A stretch of DNA of 49,147 nt from Actinomyces israelii DSM 43320 (GCF_000711965.1 NZ_JONS01000028.1:1-49147), one strand, 5' to 3'; shown: positions 32,592 to 42,362, counted from the first letter of the stretch. The notes: a model not told the origin generated them from the sequence alone. Numbers and translations: made by a program.

Positions 32592-33596
32592 TCAGCGGGT
32601 CAGCGGCACGCCCTCGGCAGGCGGCTCGCCCTTGCGGACCTGACGCAGGAGCCGCAGTCCGTCGCGCGTCCCGGCCCACGCGGCACGCACCGAGGAGCGC
32701 GAGCTGAGCAGCTGGCGCCGCCCTCCGCGCAGCACGATCTCCCGGGCCGCCGCCGCCGATGTGGCCGCCCAGCGGCGCTGCTCGGCGCGGCCGAGCCGAA
32801 GAGCGGCGTAGAGCAGGCGGTTGCGGGTGTTGTAGTAGTAGTAGAGGTCGGACTTGGCGCGGCCCCGGTCGGAGGCCGTCGGGTCGGTCTGCGTGCCGCC
32901 CTCGTCGTGGACCGCCGTCGTGTCCCGGACGAGCATGAGGGCGCCGCCGACGTCGAGCACGCGGGCGCAGAAGTCCACGTCCTCCCAGTACAGGAAGTAG
33001 CGCTCGTCGAAGCCGCCGGCGGCCTCGAACAGGCGCGCGGACAGCGCCAGGCAGGCGCCGCTGAGCCACGGCCGGGTCCCGCCGGGCGGGATGGGCCTGG
33101 TCGAGCGCGGCGAGCGCATGGAGCCGTCGGCCAGGCACACCACCGTGCGGTCCGCCACGACGCTCCCCTCGGAGTTGGTCAGCACGGGGGCCACCAGCGT
33201 CAGCGGCTCGGCCTGCGCCCGGCTGACGAGCCGGATGAGATTCTCCCTGGAGATGACGGCGTCGGGGTTGAGCAGGAGGAGGATCTCGGCGCCGTCGGCG
33301 CGGGCGCGCGCGGCCCCGAGGTTGATGCCGCCGCCGAACCCGGTGTTGGTCTCGGGCGTCTCGACGCTCCAGCCGTGCTCGCGCGCCAGGGCGAGCGTCG
33401 ACTCGCGCGCCTCAGCGGTCGAGAAGTTGTCCACCACCACGTACCGGGCCTCGGGAACGTCCTGGCAGACTCGGGCCAGGTTGGTCCTCAGGAGCTCGGA
33501 CGAGTTGTAGCCGACGACGATGACGGCGGTGCGGGCGAGCAGACGGGAGGTCTCCTCTCCCGCTGTCGGTGTGGTGCTCGTGTGATCGGTGCCCAT
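32592..33596 (-). CDS. Glycosyltransferase, GT2 family (rhamnosyltransferase-like)
   Basis: A 334-residue GT-A enzyme. Visible: AVIVVGYNSSELL at the start of the fold, a VVDNFSTA strand, the NTGFGGGINLGAARA block, a DxD-like LLLNPDAVISREN, and the acceptor-side FDERYFLYWEDVDFCARV, typical of GT2 rhamnosyltransferases. The frame is open upstream, but ATG 33596 is chosen because AGGAAGG precedes it and the upstream residues look random. It converges with the propeller gene and diverges from the paired GT2 genes. Confidence 0.9.
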   Translation of the reverse strand: MGTDHTSTTPTAGEETSRLLARTAVIVVGYNSSELLRTNLARVCQDVPEARYVVVDNFSTAEARESTLALAREHGWSVETPETNTGFGGGINLGAARARADGAEILLLLNPDAVISRENLIRLVSRAQAEPLTLVAPVLTNSEGSVVADRTVVCLADGSMRSPRSTRPIPPGGTRPWLSGACLALSARLFEAAGGFDERYFLYWEDVDFCARVLDVGGALMLVRDTTAVHDEGGTQTDPTASDRGRAKSDLYYYYNTRNRLLYAALRLGRAEQRRWAATSAAAAREIVLRGGRRQLLSSRSSVRAAWAGTRDGLRLLRQVRKGEPPAEGVPLTR

Positions 33597-33691
33597 GGCG
33601 GCCTTCCTGCAGGTGCGGCCCCTGAGGTGGCCGGGGCCGCGGCGCCCTGGAATAGTACCGTCGAGGCCGCTCACGCAGCGGAGAGGAGAGC

Positions 33692-34726
33692 ATGGTGAAC
33701 GCTCGAGAAGAGTCAACAGGCGACGACGCCGCGCGCAATCGAGCGCCTGGCACGCATCCGGTGCGTCAGGCGCCGGAGCGCCCGAGCCTGACTGTGGCAG
33801 TTCTCACGTATCGGCGCAACGCCTACCTCGCCGAGCTCCTGCCGCTGCTGCTGGCTCAGGCCGAGCAGATCGGCCAGGAGGTCGGCGCGCGCGTCCTCGT
33901 CGTCGACAACGACCCGCGGGCCGGTGCGACCGCCGTCGTCGCAGAGGCCGCGAGGGCCGCAGCCGGGGCGGGGCCGGGCCTCGTGTGCGTTCACGAGCCG
34001 GTGCCCGGCATTGTCGCCGGCCGCAACCGGGCGCTGCGCGAGTGCGGCGACCAGGACCTGCTGGTCTTCATCGACGACGACGAGCTGCCGCGCGAGGGCT
34101 GGCTGCGGGCCCTGGTGGCCTCCTGGCGCGAGCACGGCTGCGCGGCGGTGACCGGCCCCACCCCGCCGGTCTACGAGGAGGCGCCGGACGCGTGGGTCGC
34201 GGCCAGCGGCGCCTTCGACTCCTGGCGGGCCGACGACGGCGCCCGCGTGCCCAGCGCGGACACCGGCAACCTGCTGCTGGACCTGGTCGTCGTGCGCGGG
34301 CTGGGTCTGCGCTTCGACCCCCGCTACGGGCTGAGCGGGGGCGAGGACTCCCTGTTCACCCGCAGCCTGACCCTGGCCGGGGAGACCATCCGCTTCGCGA
34401 CCGGCGCCGTCGTCGACAAGCGGGTGCCGCCCGAGCGCGCCACCCGCGCCTGGGTGCTGCGGCGCTCCTTCCGCTCGGGCTCCTCGTGGGCGCGCGTGCG
34501 GATCGACACCGCCCCGGGCCCCCGCCTGCCCATGCGCCTCGGATACGCCGCCAGGGGCCTGGCCCGGGCGGGACTCGACGGCGCGCGCGCCGCGGTCGCC
34601 CGCGGACGCGGGGACACGGCCGCCCGCGCCGTCCGCGAGGTGTCGTGCCGGGGGGGCCTGGGCATGGTCGTGGGCGCCTTCGGAGGGCGGGTGCTGGAGT
34701 ACGGCCGCAAGCGGGAGGCGTCATGA
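33692..34726 (+). CDS. Glycosyltransferase, GT2 family (first of a tandem pair)
   Basis: A 344-residue GT-A enzyme: TVAVLTYRRNAYLAELLP, VLVVDNDP, GIVAGRNRALREC, then LLVFIDDDELPREGWL with the metal-binding DDD, and a later GGEDSLFTR block. A basic C-terminal region follows. Closely similar in layout to the next gene (shared VFIDDDE, APDAWV, NLLLDL, GGED-LFTR), showing tandem duplication. The stop overlaps the next start (ATGA). Confidence 0.9.
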   Translation: MVNAREESTGDDAARNRAPGTHPVRQAPERPSLTVAVLTYRRNAYLAELLPLLLAQAEQIGQEVGARVLVVDNDPRAGATAVVAEAARAAAGAGPGLVCVHEPVPGIVAGRNRALRECGDQDLLVFIDDDELPREGWLRALVASWREHGCAAVTGPTPPVYEEAPDAWVAASGAFDSWRADDGARVPSADTGNLLLDLVVVRGLGLRFDPRYGLSGGEDSLFTRSLTLAGETIRFATGAVVDKRVPPERATRAWVLRRSFRSGSSWARVRIDTAPGPRLPMRLGYAARGLARAGLDGARAAVARGRGDTAARAVREVSCRGGLGMVVGAFGGRVLEYGRKREAS

Positions 34727-35688
34727 GCGCCGCTGCGGGCGGCCTCCCGGCCGGGGGCCTGACGATCGCCATCCCGACCTACCGCAGGCCCGGCGCCGTG
34801 GTGCGCGCCGTGCGCGGCGCGCTGGCCCAGGCCGCTGCCGTGGGCGCGCCGCCCGGGGCCGTCGAGGTGCTCGTCATCGACAACGACTCCGCGTCCTCGG
34901 CGCGCGCGGCCGTGACCGCGCTGCCGGCGCCCGGCGGCGCGGGCCTGCGCTACGTCGTCGAGGAGCGCCCCGGGGTCGCCGCGGTGCGCAACCGTGCCCT
35001 GGACGAGGCCGCGGGCCGCAGGCTGCTGGTCTTCATCGACGACGACGAGGAGCCTGAGCCCGGCTGGCTCGCGGCGCTGCTGGCCACCTTCGCGGATACC
35101 GGGCCCGCCGCCGTCGCCGGACTCGTCGTGCCCGCCTACGAGAGCGCCCCCGACGCCTGGGTGCGCGCGGGCGCCTTCTTCGAGCGGCGCACCTGGCCGA
35201 CGGGCACTGTGCGGCCCGTCGCCGCGACCAACAACCTGCTGCTCGACCTCGACTTCGTGCGGAACCGCGGCCTGCGCTTCGACGAGGCCTTCGGCGCCAC
35301 CGGCGGGGAGGACACGCTGTTCACCCGTCGGCTCGTGGCGGCCGGGGGGCTGATCCGGTGGTGCGACGACGCCCGCGTGCGCGATCACGTACCGGCCGCC
35401 CGCCTGGACCGGGGGTGGATCCTGCGGCGTCAGCGCACCCACGCGGCGACCGCGGTGCGCGTCGAGCTCGCCCTGGCGGGTCCCGGGCCGCACATTGCGG
35501 GGCGTGCCAGGGCCTTGGGCGCCGGCCTGGTGAGGATGCTGGTCGGGTCGGCGCGCATCGGCGTCGGTCTGGTCGGCGGGTCCGTGGCGCACCGGGCTCG
35601 CGGGGCGCGTCTGGTGGCCCGCGGGCGGGGGATGGCGGCCGCGTCCGTGGGGCGCGGGGTGCACCGGGAGTACGGCAGGCCGGAGTAG
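34723..35688 (+). CDS. Glycosyltransferase, GT2 family (second of a tandem pair)
   Basis: A 321-residue paralogue of the preceding enzyme: LTIAIPTYRRPGAVVRAV, EVLVIDNDSAS, GVAAVRNRALDEA, LLVFIDDDEEPEPGWLAALL, NNLLLDLDFV and GATGGEDTLFTRRL. ATG 34723 overlaps the upstream stop by 4 bp, so translation is coupled. The duplicated pair probably adds two different or repeated sugars to the repeat unit. Donor sugars cannot be assigned. Confidence 0.9.
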   Translation: MSAAAGGLPAGGLTIAIPTYRRPGAVVRAVRGALAQAAAVGAPPGAVEVLVIDNDSASSARAAVTALPAPGGAGLRYVVEERPGVAAVRNRALDEAAGRRLLVFIDDDEEPEPGWLAALLATFADTGPAAVAGLVVPAYESAPDAWVRAGAFFERRTWPTGTVRPVAATNNLLLDLDFVRNRGLRFDEAFGATGGEDTLFTRRLVAAGGLIRWCDDARVRDHVPAARLDRGWILRRQRTHAATAVRVELALAGPGPHIAGRARALGAGLVRMLVGSARIGVGLVGGSVAHRARGARLVARGRGMAAASVGRGVHREYGRPE

Positions 35689-35724
35689 GCCCGGGGCACG
35701 TACTGCGCGGGGCCTGCCGGCCGA

Positions 35725-35752
35725 ACCGGTCTCGGGCCGGAACTCGACCGGT
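35725..35752. terminator. Possible terminator between converging genes
   Basis: ACCGGTC (35725-35731) and GACCGGT (35746-35752) form a 7-bp stem around a 14-nt loop that itself contains GGGCCGG. It sits between the stops of the GT2 gene and the polymerase gene. Confidence 0.45.
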
Positions 35753-35763
35753 CCCGGCGCGGG

Positions 35764-37146
35764 CTAGGACCGATCTCGACGCGGCGGGGGCGCACTCGGC
35801 TCAAGGCACAGGGCCGTCCCCGCGGCGAGCACCAGGTAGGGCGGCAGGACGGGCAGGGGGCCGATCGCCGCGTTCATGAGCACCAGGAGCACGGTGAACA
35901 GCAGCCACGCCTGGAGCCGCGCGGTCCCCAGGTTGTCCCACAGGGCGAGCAGCCCCAGCCAGGCGACGAGCGCGATGAGGGCGGCGCCGGGCACCGACAG
36001 GGCGATCCAGGCGTCCACCAGGCCGGAGTGCAGCTCGAAGCCGTGGCCGAACATGTACTTGTGGACGTAGCCGTTGTCGGGGTTGTAGTGCAGGGAGGCC
36101 ATTCCCTGCATGGCGGTGCGGACGTCCTCGTAGCGGGGCAGGACCCCGGCCCCGTAGCCCCACGGCCTGTGGGTCAGCAGCGCCCACGAGGCGCCCAGCT
36201 CGGGGCGCGCGGCGAAGAGCAGGTTGGTGGAGCCGCGCGACTGGGCGGCGGTGCGCTCCTGGACGTCTTCCCCCAGGTATCCCGCCAGAGAGGCCGCCAC
36301 GACGGCGAGCACAGCCGCCGCGGTCAGCCCCGTCAGCAGCAGGATCTGGCGCAGGCGCAGGCTGGCGGGCGTCAATGTCTTGGTGCGCAGCCTGTCCGAG
36401 ATGATCTGCCAGGTCAGGAGGGCGACGATGAGCATGAGCATGCCGGTTGAGCCGCGGGAGTCGCGGAACAGGAAGATGCCGCCCAGCACCGCGGCGGCCA
36501 GGAGCTGCCCGCCGCGTCCGAACCGGTGCGCGAGCGCCAGCACGACCACGCTCACCGCGGCCCCCAGGCCGGTCTTCCACGGGTTGGGCGAGGAGCGCAG
36601 GAGGTGGAGGCTGCTCAGGATCACGCCGGTGCCGAAGGCGATGACGGCGCCCTCGATCCCGAGCCGCTCGCGGCCCCACACGAAAGCCGCCGCGGCGGCG
36701 GGCAGGCCGATGGCGAAGAGCAGCTGGTCGCGCTGGATGGAGGAGGAGACATTGAAGCGGTCGCCCACCGAGAGGGACAGCACGCATCCGGCTGCCGCTG
36801 CGAGCAGGGCGATCGTGAGCAGGAGGGAGAAGCGCCGCGAGCGGTGCACGGCGGACCAGGTCACGGGCAGGGCCGCCAGGGCCGCGCAGTCGCTGATGCG
36901 CAGCCCGCCGGCGATCTGGGTGCGCCAGCCCACCAGCACGAGGAGCACCGCGGCCAGCGGCGGCTCCCAGGCCCAGCGGTCCGCGGCCCGCCCTCCTTCG
37001 GCGCCCGCGGCCGGTGCCGGCCGCAGGCGGCCCCTGCGCTCCCCGGCTGCCTCGGCGGCCCCCGCGGCGGGCGCCGCGCTGATCGCCGAGGCGGCTGCTG
37101 CCGCGCCCCTGAGGGGCGCGGCAGGGAAGGGGACGCCGTCCGTCAC
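35764..37146 (-). CDS. Wzy-type polysaccharide polymerase / O-antigen-ligase-like protein
   Basis: A 460-residue membrane protein with a disordered N-terminus (1-60) and about 10-12 hydrophobic segments. A larger extracytoplasmic loop in the second half carries LLTHRPWGYGAGVLPRYED and NPDNGYVHKYMFGHGFELH, the arrangement seen in Wzy/WaaL proteins. It would polymerise repeat units flipped by the Wzx protein. GTG 37146 overlaps the stop of the Wzz-like gene (GTGA). The C-terminal residues come from a dispersed repeat, a hint that the original end was altered. Confidence 0.82.
   Translation of the reverse strand: MTDGVPFPAAPLRGAAAAASAISAAPAAGAAEAAGERRGRLRPAPAAGAEGGRAADRWAWEPPLAAVLLVLVGWRTQIAGGLRISDCAALAALPVTWSAVHRSRRFSLLLTIALLAAAAGCVLSLSVGDRFNVSSSIQRDQLLFAIGLPAAAAAFVWGRERLGIEGAVIAFGTGVILSSLHLLRSSPNPWKTGLGAAVSVVVLALAHRFGRGGQLLAAAVLGGIFLFRDSRGSTGMLMLIVALLTWQIISDRLRTKTLTPASLRLRQILLLTGLTAAAVLAVVAASLAGYLGEDVQERTAAQSRGSTNLLFAARPELGASWALLTHRPWGYGAGVLPRYEDVRTAMQGMASLHYNPDNGYVHKYMFGHGFELHSGLVDAWIALSVPGAALIALVAWLGLLALWDNLGTARLQAWLLFTVLLVLMNAAIGPLPVLPPYLVLAAGTALCLEPSAPPPRRDRS
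35767..35783 (+). repeat. Dispersed repeat, copy B (inside a gene end)
   Basis: Core GGACCGATCTCGACGCGG. This copy lies inside the 3' end of the polymerase gene and encodes its last residues (RRDRS). Confidence 0.55.
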
Positions 37147-38006
37147 GTCAGTGGTGCCGACGACGAGGTCCCCGAACCGGTTGGGCCGTAGCTCAACGGG
37201 ACCGACGGCGGCATGGCGCGTGTGCGGCGGCCGACTCTGGCGGCGGCCGGCCCGCCTCCCATGTAGCCGTCCGCATAGCTGTCGGCCCCGCTCGCGTAGA
37301 CGCCGGTCTCGTCATCCGGGTAGCCGCTGGCTCCGCCACCCGGGTAGGCGCCCGGCCCGGCGACGTCCGCGCCGTCGCCGCCGGCCGCGGCCCTCGACCT
37401 GCCGGTCGCCGGCGCCGGGTTCAGCTTGCTCATGAGCAGGGCCGTCCCGGCTCCGAGAACCGCCCCGATGACCGCGCCGATCAGGGAGTAGCGGAGGCGG
37501 GAGGGGCCCGACGGCGATGTCGGGAGCGAGGCGGGGTCGATGTCGGTCAGTGTCAGGGTGGTGGAGTTCTCCTTCTGGATGGACATATTGCCGATCTCGC
37601 CGCGCAGGACGGTGATCTCGCCCTGCGCGATGGCCTGGGCCTCCTCCGGCGAGGCGGCCCGCGCGGTGACATCGATAATGAGGCTGTTCGTCGGGTTCGA
37701 CAGCGTCACCGCGCCGGCGACCTTGCTCCGGTCGATGCCGGTGGAGGCGGCGACCTGGTCCACGACGGACTGGGACGTGCCGATCTCCACGAGCGTGGGC
37801 ATGATGGAGGTGATCACCGACGAGGCGGAGGAGACCGCCTGGGTGCCGTCGCCGCCGTCGGCCGCCACGAGCGCCTTCGTGTGGGAGGAGTAGACCGGCG
37901 GGCTGAGGAACGCGATGCCCAGCCCGATCACGGCGCCCAGCACGACGTGCGCCAGTGCCAGCGGCGCGTGGCGGCGCAGCGCGCTCACGATCTGATCCGG
38001 CTCCAT
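37143..38006 (-). CDS. Wzz-like chain-length determinant / polysaccharide co-polymerase
   Basis: A 287-residue protein. Two membrane helices (about 17-35 and 168-192) flank an extracytoplasmic domain, with PPVYSSHTKALVA after the first helix as in YveK/CapA/Wzz proteins. The C-terminal cytoplasmic tail (about 195-287) is Gly-rich and carries several Tyr residues (YPGGG, SGYPDD, GVYASG, SYADGY). No BY-kinase or Tyr phosphatase gene is next to it. It sets polymer length with the Wzy protein it is coupled to. ATG 38006 has AAGGAG upstream. A strong hairpin separates it from the glycerol operon. Confidence 0.85.
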   Translation of the reverse strand: MEPDQIVSALRRHAPLALAHVVLGAVIGLGIAFLSPPVYSSHTKALVAADGGDGTQAVSSASSVITSIMPTLVEIGTSQSVVDQVAASTGIDRSKVAGAVTLSNPTNSLIIDVTARAASPEEAQAIAQGEITVLRGEIGNMSIQKENSTTLTLTDIDPASLPTSPSGPSRLRYSLIGAVIGAVLGAGTALLMSKLNPAPATGRSRAAAGGDGADVAGPGAYPGGGASGYPDDETGVYASGADSYADGYMGGGPAAARVGRRTRAMPPSVPLSYGPTGSGTSSSAPLT

Positions 38007-38028
38007 ATGTGTTCTCCTTAGCCCTTGG

Positions 38029-38067
38029 CGGCCTGCGCCCCGAGAACCATCACGGGAGCGCAGGCCG
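38029..38067. terminator. Terminator of the glpDFK operon
   Basis: CGGCCTGCGC (38029-38038) pairs perfectly with GCGCAGGCCG (38058-38067), extended by CCCG/CGGG with one bulged A. This gives a 14-bp stem with a 10-nt loop between glpK and the Wzz-like gene, which run the same way. Confidence 0.75.
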
Positions 38068-38108
38068 GGCTGCCCGATGGCGATCAGTCGCAGGGGGATG
38101 ATAAAAGG

Positions 38109-39674
38109 CTACTCGACGACATCGTCGTCCACCCAGTCAAGGGTGCGCGTCACAGCCTTGACCCAGTTGCGGAAGAGGCGCTCGCGCTCGGCCTCCTCCA
38201 TCGTGGGCTCCCAGCGGCGGCCCTCCGCCCAGTTGGCGACGACGTCGTGCGTGCCCGCCCAGAAGCCCACCGCGATGCCGGCGGCGTAGGCGGCGCCGAG
38301 CGCCGTGGTCTCGGTCACCTGCGGCCGCACCACCGGCACGCCGATCTGGTCCGCCTGGAACTGCATGAGCAGCTCGTCGCGGGTCATGCCGCCGTCGACC
38401 TTGAGCTCCTGAAGAGTCGTGCCGGAGGCCTCGGCGTCCCGGTTCATGGCCTCCAGCACCTCCCGGGTCTGGAAGGCGGTGGCCTCCTCCACGGCCCGGG
38501 CGATGTGCCCCTTGTTGACGTAGCGGGTCAGCCCTACCAGGGCGCCGCGCGCGTCGGGCCGCCAGTGCGGGGCGAAGAGCCCGGAGAAGGCGGGCACGAA
38601 GTAGGCGCCGCCGTTGTCGTCCACCGAGCGGGCCAGCGCCTCGATGTCCCGGGACTCGGCGATAATGCCGAGGTTGTCGCGCAGCCACTGCACGAGCGAC
38701 CCGGCCACCGCGATCGAGCCCTCCAGGGCGTAGACGGGGGCCTGGCCCTCGACCTGGTAGCACACGGTGGTCAGCAGGCCGTTGCGGCTGCGCACCGGGG
38801 TGGTGCCGGTGTTCATGAGCATGAAGCAGCCGGTGCCGTAGGTGTTCTTGGCCTGGCCCACCTCGAAGCAGGCCTGGCCGAAGGTCGCCGCCTGCTGGTC
38901 GCCCAGGATCCCGGCGATGGGGGTGTCGATGAGCAGGCCGTTCTTGCGGCCGAGCCCGAACACGCTCGAGGAGGGGCGGATCTCGGGGAGCATGGAGGCG
39001 GGGATCCCCATGTCCGCGCAGATCTCGGGGTTCCAGTCCAGGGTGTCGATGTTCATGAGCATGGTGCGAGAGGCGTTGGTGACGTCGGTGGCGTGCACGC
39101 CGCCGTCCGTCCCGCCGGTGAGGTTCCACAGCACCCAGGTGTCCATGGTGCCGGCCAGCAGCTCCCCGGCCTCGGCGCGCTCGCGGGCGCCCTCGACGTT
39201 CTCCAGGATCCAGGCGATCTTGGGGCCGGCGAAGTAGGTGGCCAGCCCCAGGCCCACCCGGTCCTTGTAGCGGTCGTAGTCGGGGGAGCCGTCCGGCGCC
39301 GGGGCCGCGGCCGCCAGGCGGTCGCAGATCCTCTGGGTGCGGGTGTCCTGCCAGACGATGACGTTGTGGACGGGCTCGCCGGTGGCCCGGTCCCACACGA
39401 CGGCGCTCTCGCGCTGGTTGGTGATGCCGACGGCGGCGATCTCGTGGCGGTTGACCTCGGCGGCCGACAGGACCCCGGCCACGACCGAGCGCACATTGCG
39501 CCAGATCTCCGTCGCATCGTGCTCGACCCACCCGGCGCGCGGGAGGATCTGGGCGTGCTCCTTCTGGTCGACGGCGACGATCCTGCCGGCGTGGTCGAAC
39601 AGGATGGCGCGTGACGAGGTCGTGCCCTGGTCGATGGCCAGGACGTATGTCTCGTCGGTCTTCTTACCGGTCAT
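38109..39674 (-). CDS. glpK: Glycerol kinase
   Basis: A 521-residue FGGY kinase that phosphorylates glycerol to sn-glycerol 3-phosphate with [18 protein letters not shown] at residues 13-27 is the phosphate-binding start of glycerol kinases. [11 protein letters not shown], the substrate-site region [10 protein letters not shown] and the C-terminal [16 protein letters not shown] are present. Length is normal (about 500). ATG 39674 has AAAGGA upstream. Third gene of glpD-glpF-glpK. Confidence 0.97.
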   Translation of the reverse strand: MTGKKTDETYVLAIDQGTTSSRAILFDHAGRIVAVDQKEHAQILPRAGWVEHDATEIWRNVRSVVAGVLSAAEVNRHEIAAVGITNQRESAVVWDRATGEPVHNVIVWQDTRTQRICDRLAAAAPAPDGSPDYDRYKDRVGLGLATYFAGPKIAWILENVEGARERAEAGELLAGTMDTWVLWNLTGGTDGGVHATDVTNASRTMLMNIDTLDWNPEICADMGIPASMLPEIRPSSSVFGLGRKNGLLIDTPIAGILGDQQAATFGQACFEVGQAKNTYGTGCFMLMNTGTTPVRSRNGLLTTVCYQVEGQAPVYALEGSIAVAGSLVQWLRDNLGIIAESRDIEALARSVDDNGGAYFVPAFSGLFAPHWRPDARGALVGLTRYVNKGHIARAVEEATAFQTREVLEAMNRDAEASGTTLQELKVDGGMTRDELLMQFQADQIGVPVVRPQVTETTALGAAYAAGIAVGFWAGTHDVVANWAEGRRWEPTMEEAERERLFRNWVKAVTRTLDWVDDDVVE

Positions 39675-39706
39675 GGGGTGTCCTTTCGCGTCGTTGCGGT
39701 GAGTGC

Positions 39707-39731
39707 GCGGGCGGCCCCTCGGGGCGCCCGC
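39707..39731. other. Hairpin between glpF and glpK
   Basis: GCGGGCG then CCCC pairs with GGGG then CGCCCGC, with one bulged base, in the 72-bp gap. It could be an attenuator or an mRNA-stabilising element that sets the glpF to glpK ratio. Confidence 0.5.
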
Positions 39732-39746
39732 CGTCGGGAGCCGGGG

Positions 39747-40487
39747 TCAGTAGAGGCCCGCCATGCGGGGGATGAGCAGGCCCGCGGCGAGGGCGCCGAG
39801 CACGGGGCCGAGTACCGGGACCCACGAGTAGGCCCAGTCGGAGCCGCCCTTGCCCTTGATCGGCAGGAGGGCGTGGGCGATCCGCGGCCCCAGGTCGCGC
39901 GCCGGGTTGATGGCGTACCCGGTGGGGCCTCCCAGCGACATGCCGATGGACACGATCACGAAGGCGACGGCGAGCGGGCCCAGCTGGGAGGGGGACTTGC
40001 CGTTGTAGAGGACCCAGGCGACCAGGGCGAAGGTGCCCAGGAGCTCGGTGACGACGTTCCAGCCGTAGGAGCGGATCCCCGGGGCGGTGGCGAAGCAGCC
40101 CAGCTTGGCGGCCGCCGGGGCGTCCTCGTCGAAGTGCTTCTTGTAGGCCAGCCAGGCCCCCACGGCGCCGAGGACGGCGCCCAGCGTCTGGGCGAGGACG
40201 TAGACGACGACGGTGGCCGCGGTGGCGGGGACGCCGGGGGCCAGGTCCCTGCCCGCCGCCGCCAGGCCGATGGTGACGGCCGGGTTGAGGTGGCCGCCGG
40301 TGGCGTAGGCGGCGTAGACGCCCATGAACACCGCCAGCCCCCATCCGAAGGTGATCACGACCCAGCCCGAGGCCTGAGCCTTGGACTTCGGCAGGGTCAC
40401 GGCGGCGCACACGCCGGCGCCGAGGAGGATGAGGATGAATGTGCCGAAGAACTCGGACAGGAAGACCTGCCCCATGGTGAGGGTCAT
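39747..40487 (-). CDS. glpF: Glycerol uptake facilitator (aquaglyceroporin)
   Basis: A 246-residue MIP-family channel for passive glycerol entry. Both pore motifs are intact: HLNPAVT (first half) and INPARDLGPR (second half); the Asp after the second NPAR is the glycerol-facilitator mark. Six membrane helices. ATG 40487 has AAAGGG upstream. It lies between glpD and glpK, so import and phosphorylation are co-expressed. Confidence 0.95.
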   Translation of the reverse strand: MTLTMGQVFLSEFFGTFILILLGAGVCAAVTLPKSKAQASGWVVITFGWGLAVFMGVYAAYATGGHLNPAVTIGLAAAGRDLAPGVPATAATVVVYVLAQTLGAVLGAVGAWLAYKKHFDEDAPAAAKLGCFATAPGIRSYGWNVVTELLGTFALVAWVLYNGKSPSQLGPLAVAFVIVSIGMSLGGPTGYAINPARDLGPRIAHALLPIKGKGGSDWAYSWVPVLGPVLGALAAGLLIPRMAGLY

Positions 40488-40545
40488 CGTTGCGCCCTTT
40501 CTGCACGTCGTTGTGCGGTGGAGAGGATGATTCGGAGGGGGCGGG

Positions 40546-42285
40546 TCAGACGGCGCGGGTCAGGTGGGCGACGGCCGCGGCGTCGGTGGTCTCGGCCTCG
40601 GCCGCCGCGATCTGGGCGACCCGCTCGGCGTAGGCCTCCCGCTCGGCCGTGACGTCGTCGTCGGACCATTCCAGCAGCGGCGCCATCACCTCCAGGACCT
40701 CGTCGGCGGCCCCCAGCCCCCGGTCGCGGCGCTCGATGTCCAGGCGCACGCGCCGCAGCAGGACGTCGTCGAGGTGGGCTGCGCCCTCGTGGGTGACGGC
40801 CCAGGCGACCTCCGCGCGCAGGAAGGCGGGCGCCTCGCCCAGCGGCCGGGCCAGGGAGGGGTCGTCGTCGATGGAGGCCAGCAGCGCGGGGAGCTCGTCC
40901 CCGTAGCGGTCCAGCAGGTGGGTGACCCGGTCCAGGGTCCAGCCGCGCTCGCGGGCGATGGCGCCGGCCTGCGCGGCCAGGGCGCGGTAGCCGGCGGCGC
41001 CCACCAGGGGCAGGTCGGCCGTGACGCAGGGGTGGGCGTGGGCGAGGGCCTCGCCCAGGGCGTGGTCGACGGCGTCGGCGGCCATGACGCGGTAGGTGGT
41101 CAGCTTGCCGCCTGCGATCGCCGTCAGCCCCGGCGCCACGCGCGTGACCGTGTGCTCGCGGGAGACCTTCGTGCTGGCCGCCTCCGCCCCGGGCTTGAGC
41201 TGGGGCTGGAGCAGGGGGCGCAGCCCCGCGTAGACGCCGATAATGTCGCTGCGGCGCAGGGGCCAGGAGAGCACCTCGTTGGCGTGCTCCAGGAGGTAGT
41301 CGACGTCCGCGGCCGTGGCCACCGGCTTGGAGACGTCCTCGGTCCACGGGGTGTCGGTGGTGCCGATGACCCAGTAGCGCGGCCACGGGATGATGAACAG
41401 GACGGACTTCTCGGTGCGCAGGAAGATGCCGGTCTCGGCGTCGATGGCCTCCTTGGGGACCACGATGTGGATGCCCTTGGAGGTGAGCACCTTCAGGCCC
41501 CCTGTGCTGGTGGCCAGGTTCTGGGTGGCCTCGGTCCACACGCCGGTGGCGTTGATGGTGCGCCTGGCGCGGATCTCGTGGGTGGCGCCGGTGGCCAGGT
41601 CGGTGACGGCCGCGCCGGTGACGGCGCCGTGGGCGCTCTTGAGGAATCCGGTCACCTTCGTGCGGCTGGCGGCCAGCGCCCCCAGGCCGACGGCGGTGCG
41701 GATGAGGTCGATGACGAGGCGGGCGTCGTCCACGCGGGCGTCGTAGAAGCGGATGGCGCCGACGAGCCCGGAGGGGTCCAGCGCCGGGGCCAGCGCCCGC
41801 GTGCCCTTGCGCCCCAGGTGCTTCTGGATGGGGACGGTGCGGTGTCCGCGGGCGCCGGCCAGCGCCAGGGCGTCGTACATGCCGACGCCCACCGCGGAGT
41901 AGGAGCGCTCGTAGTGGTGCTTGAGCGGCCACAGGAAGGGCTGGGCCTTGACCAGGTGCGGGGCGGTGGTCTGGAGCAGGCGGCCGCGCTCCGAAAGGGC
42001 CTCGCGGACCAGGGCGAAGTCGAGCTGGTAGAGGTAGCGCAGACCGCCGTGGACGAGCTTGGAGGACCAGGTGGAGGTGCCCGAGGCCCAGTCGCCCATC
42101 TCCACCACGCCGGTGCGCAGGCCGCGGGAGGCCGCGTCCAGGGCGATGCCGGCGCCGGTGATGCCGCCGCCGACGACGAGGACGTCGAGTCCCTCGGGGC
42201 CGCTCATCTCCTCCAGGGCGGCGGTGCGCTGCTCACGCGTCAGGCGCGTCAGGTCATTGGCCTCCGGGGCGGTCCGGGCGTTCAT
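40546..42285 (-). CDS. glpD: Aerobic glycerol-3-phosphate dehydrogenase
   Basis: A 579-residue FAD enzyme that oxidises glycerol 3-phosphate to dihydroxyacetone phosphate and feeds electrons to quinones. FAD fold DVLVVGGGITGAGIALDAA at about 34-52. SSKLVHGGLRYL and IAGGKLTTYRVMA are GlpD/GlpA hallmarks. A C-terminal helical domain is present. ATG 42285 has AAGGAG upstream; the long open frame further upstream is a shadow of the divergent regulator gene. First gene of the operon and divergent from the SorC-type regulator. Confidence 0.96.
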   Translation of the reverse strand: MNARTAPEANDLTRLTREQRTAALEEMSGPEGLDVLVVGGGITGAGIALDAASRGLRTGVVEMGDWASGTSTWSSKLVHGGLRYLYQLDFALVREALSERGRLLQTTAPHLVKAQPFLWPLKHHYERSYSAVGVGMYDALALAGARGHRTVPIQKHLGRKGTRALAPALDPSGLVGAIRFYDARVDDARLVIDLIRTAVGLGALAASRTKVTGFLKSAHGAVTGAAVTDLATGATHEIRARRTINATGVWTEATQNLATSTGGLKVLTSKGIHIVVPKEAIDAETGIFLRTEKSVLFIIPWPRYWVIGTTDTPWTEDVSKPVATAADVDYLLEHANEVLSWPLRRSDIIGVYAGLRPLLQPQLKPGAEAASTKVSREHTVTRVAPGLTAIAGGKLTTYRVMAADAVDHALGEALAHAHPCVTADLPLVGAAGYRALAAQAGAIARERGWTLDRVTHLLDRYGDELPALLASIDDDPSLARPLGEAPAFLRAEVAWAVTHEGAAHLDDVLLRRVRLDIERRDRGLGAADEVLEVMAPLLEWSDDDVTAEREAYAERVAQIAAAEAETTDAAAVAHLTRAV

Positions 42286-42362
42286 GAGGGGCTCCTTCGT
42301 CTCTTTCGTCTCTGTAGCGTCCTGCATCCAGGATCGCCGCCCTATGAGACGATGGGCAAGCC

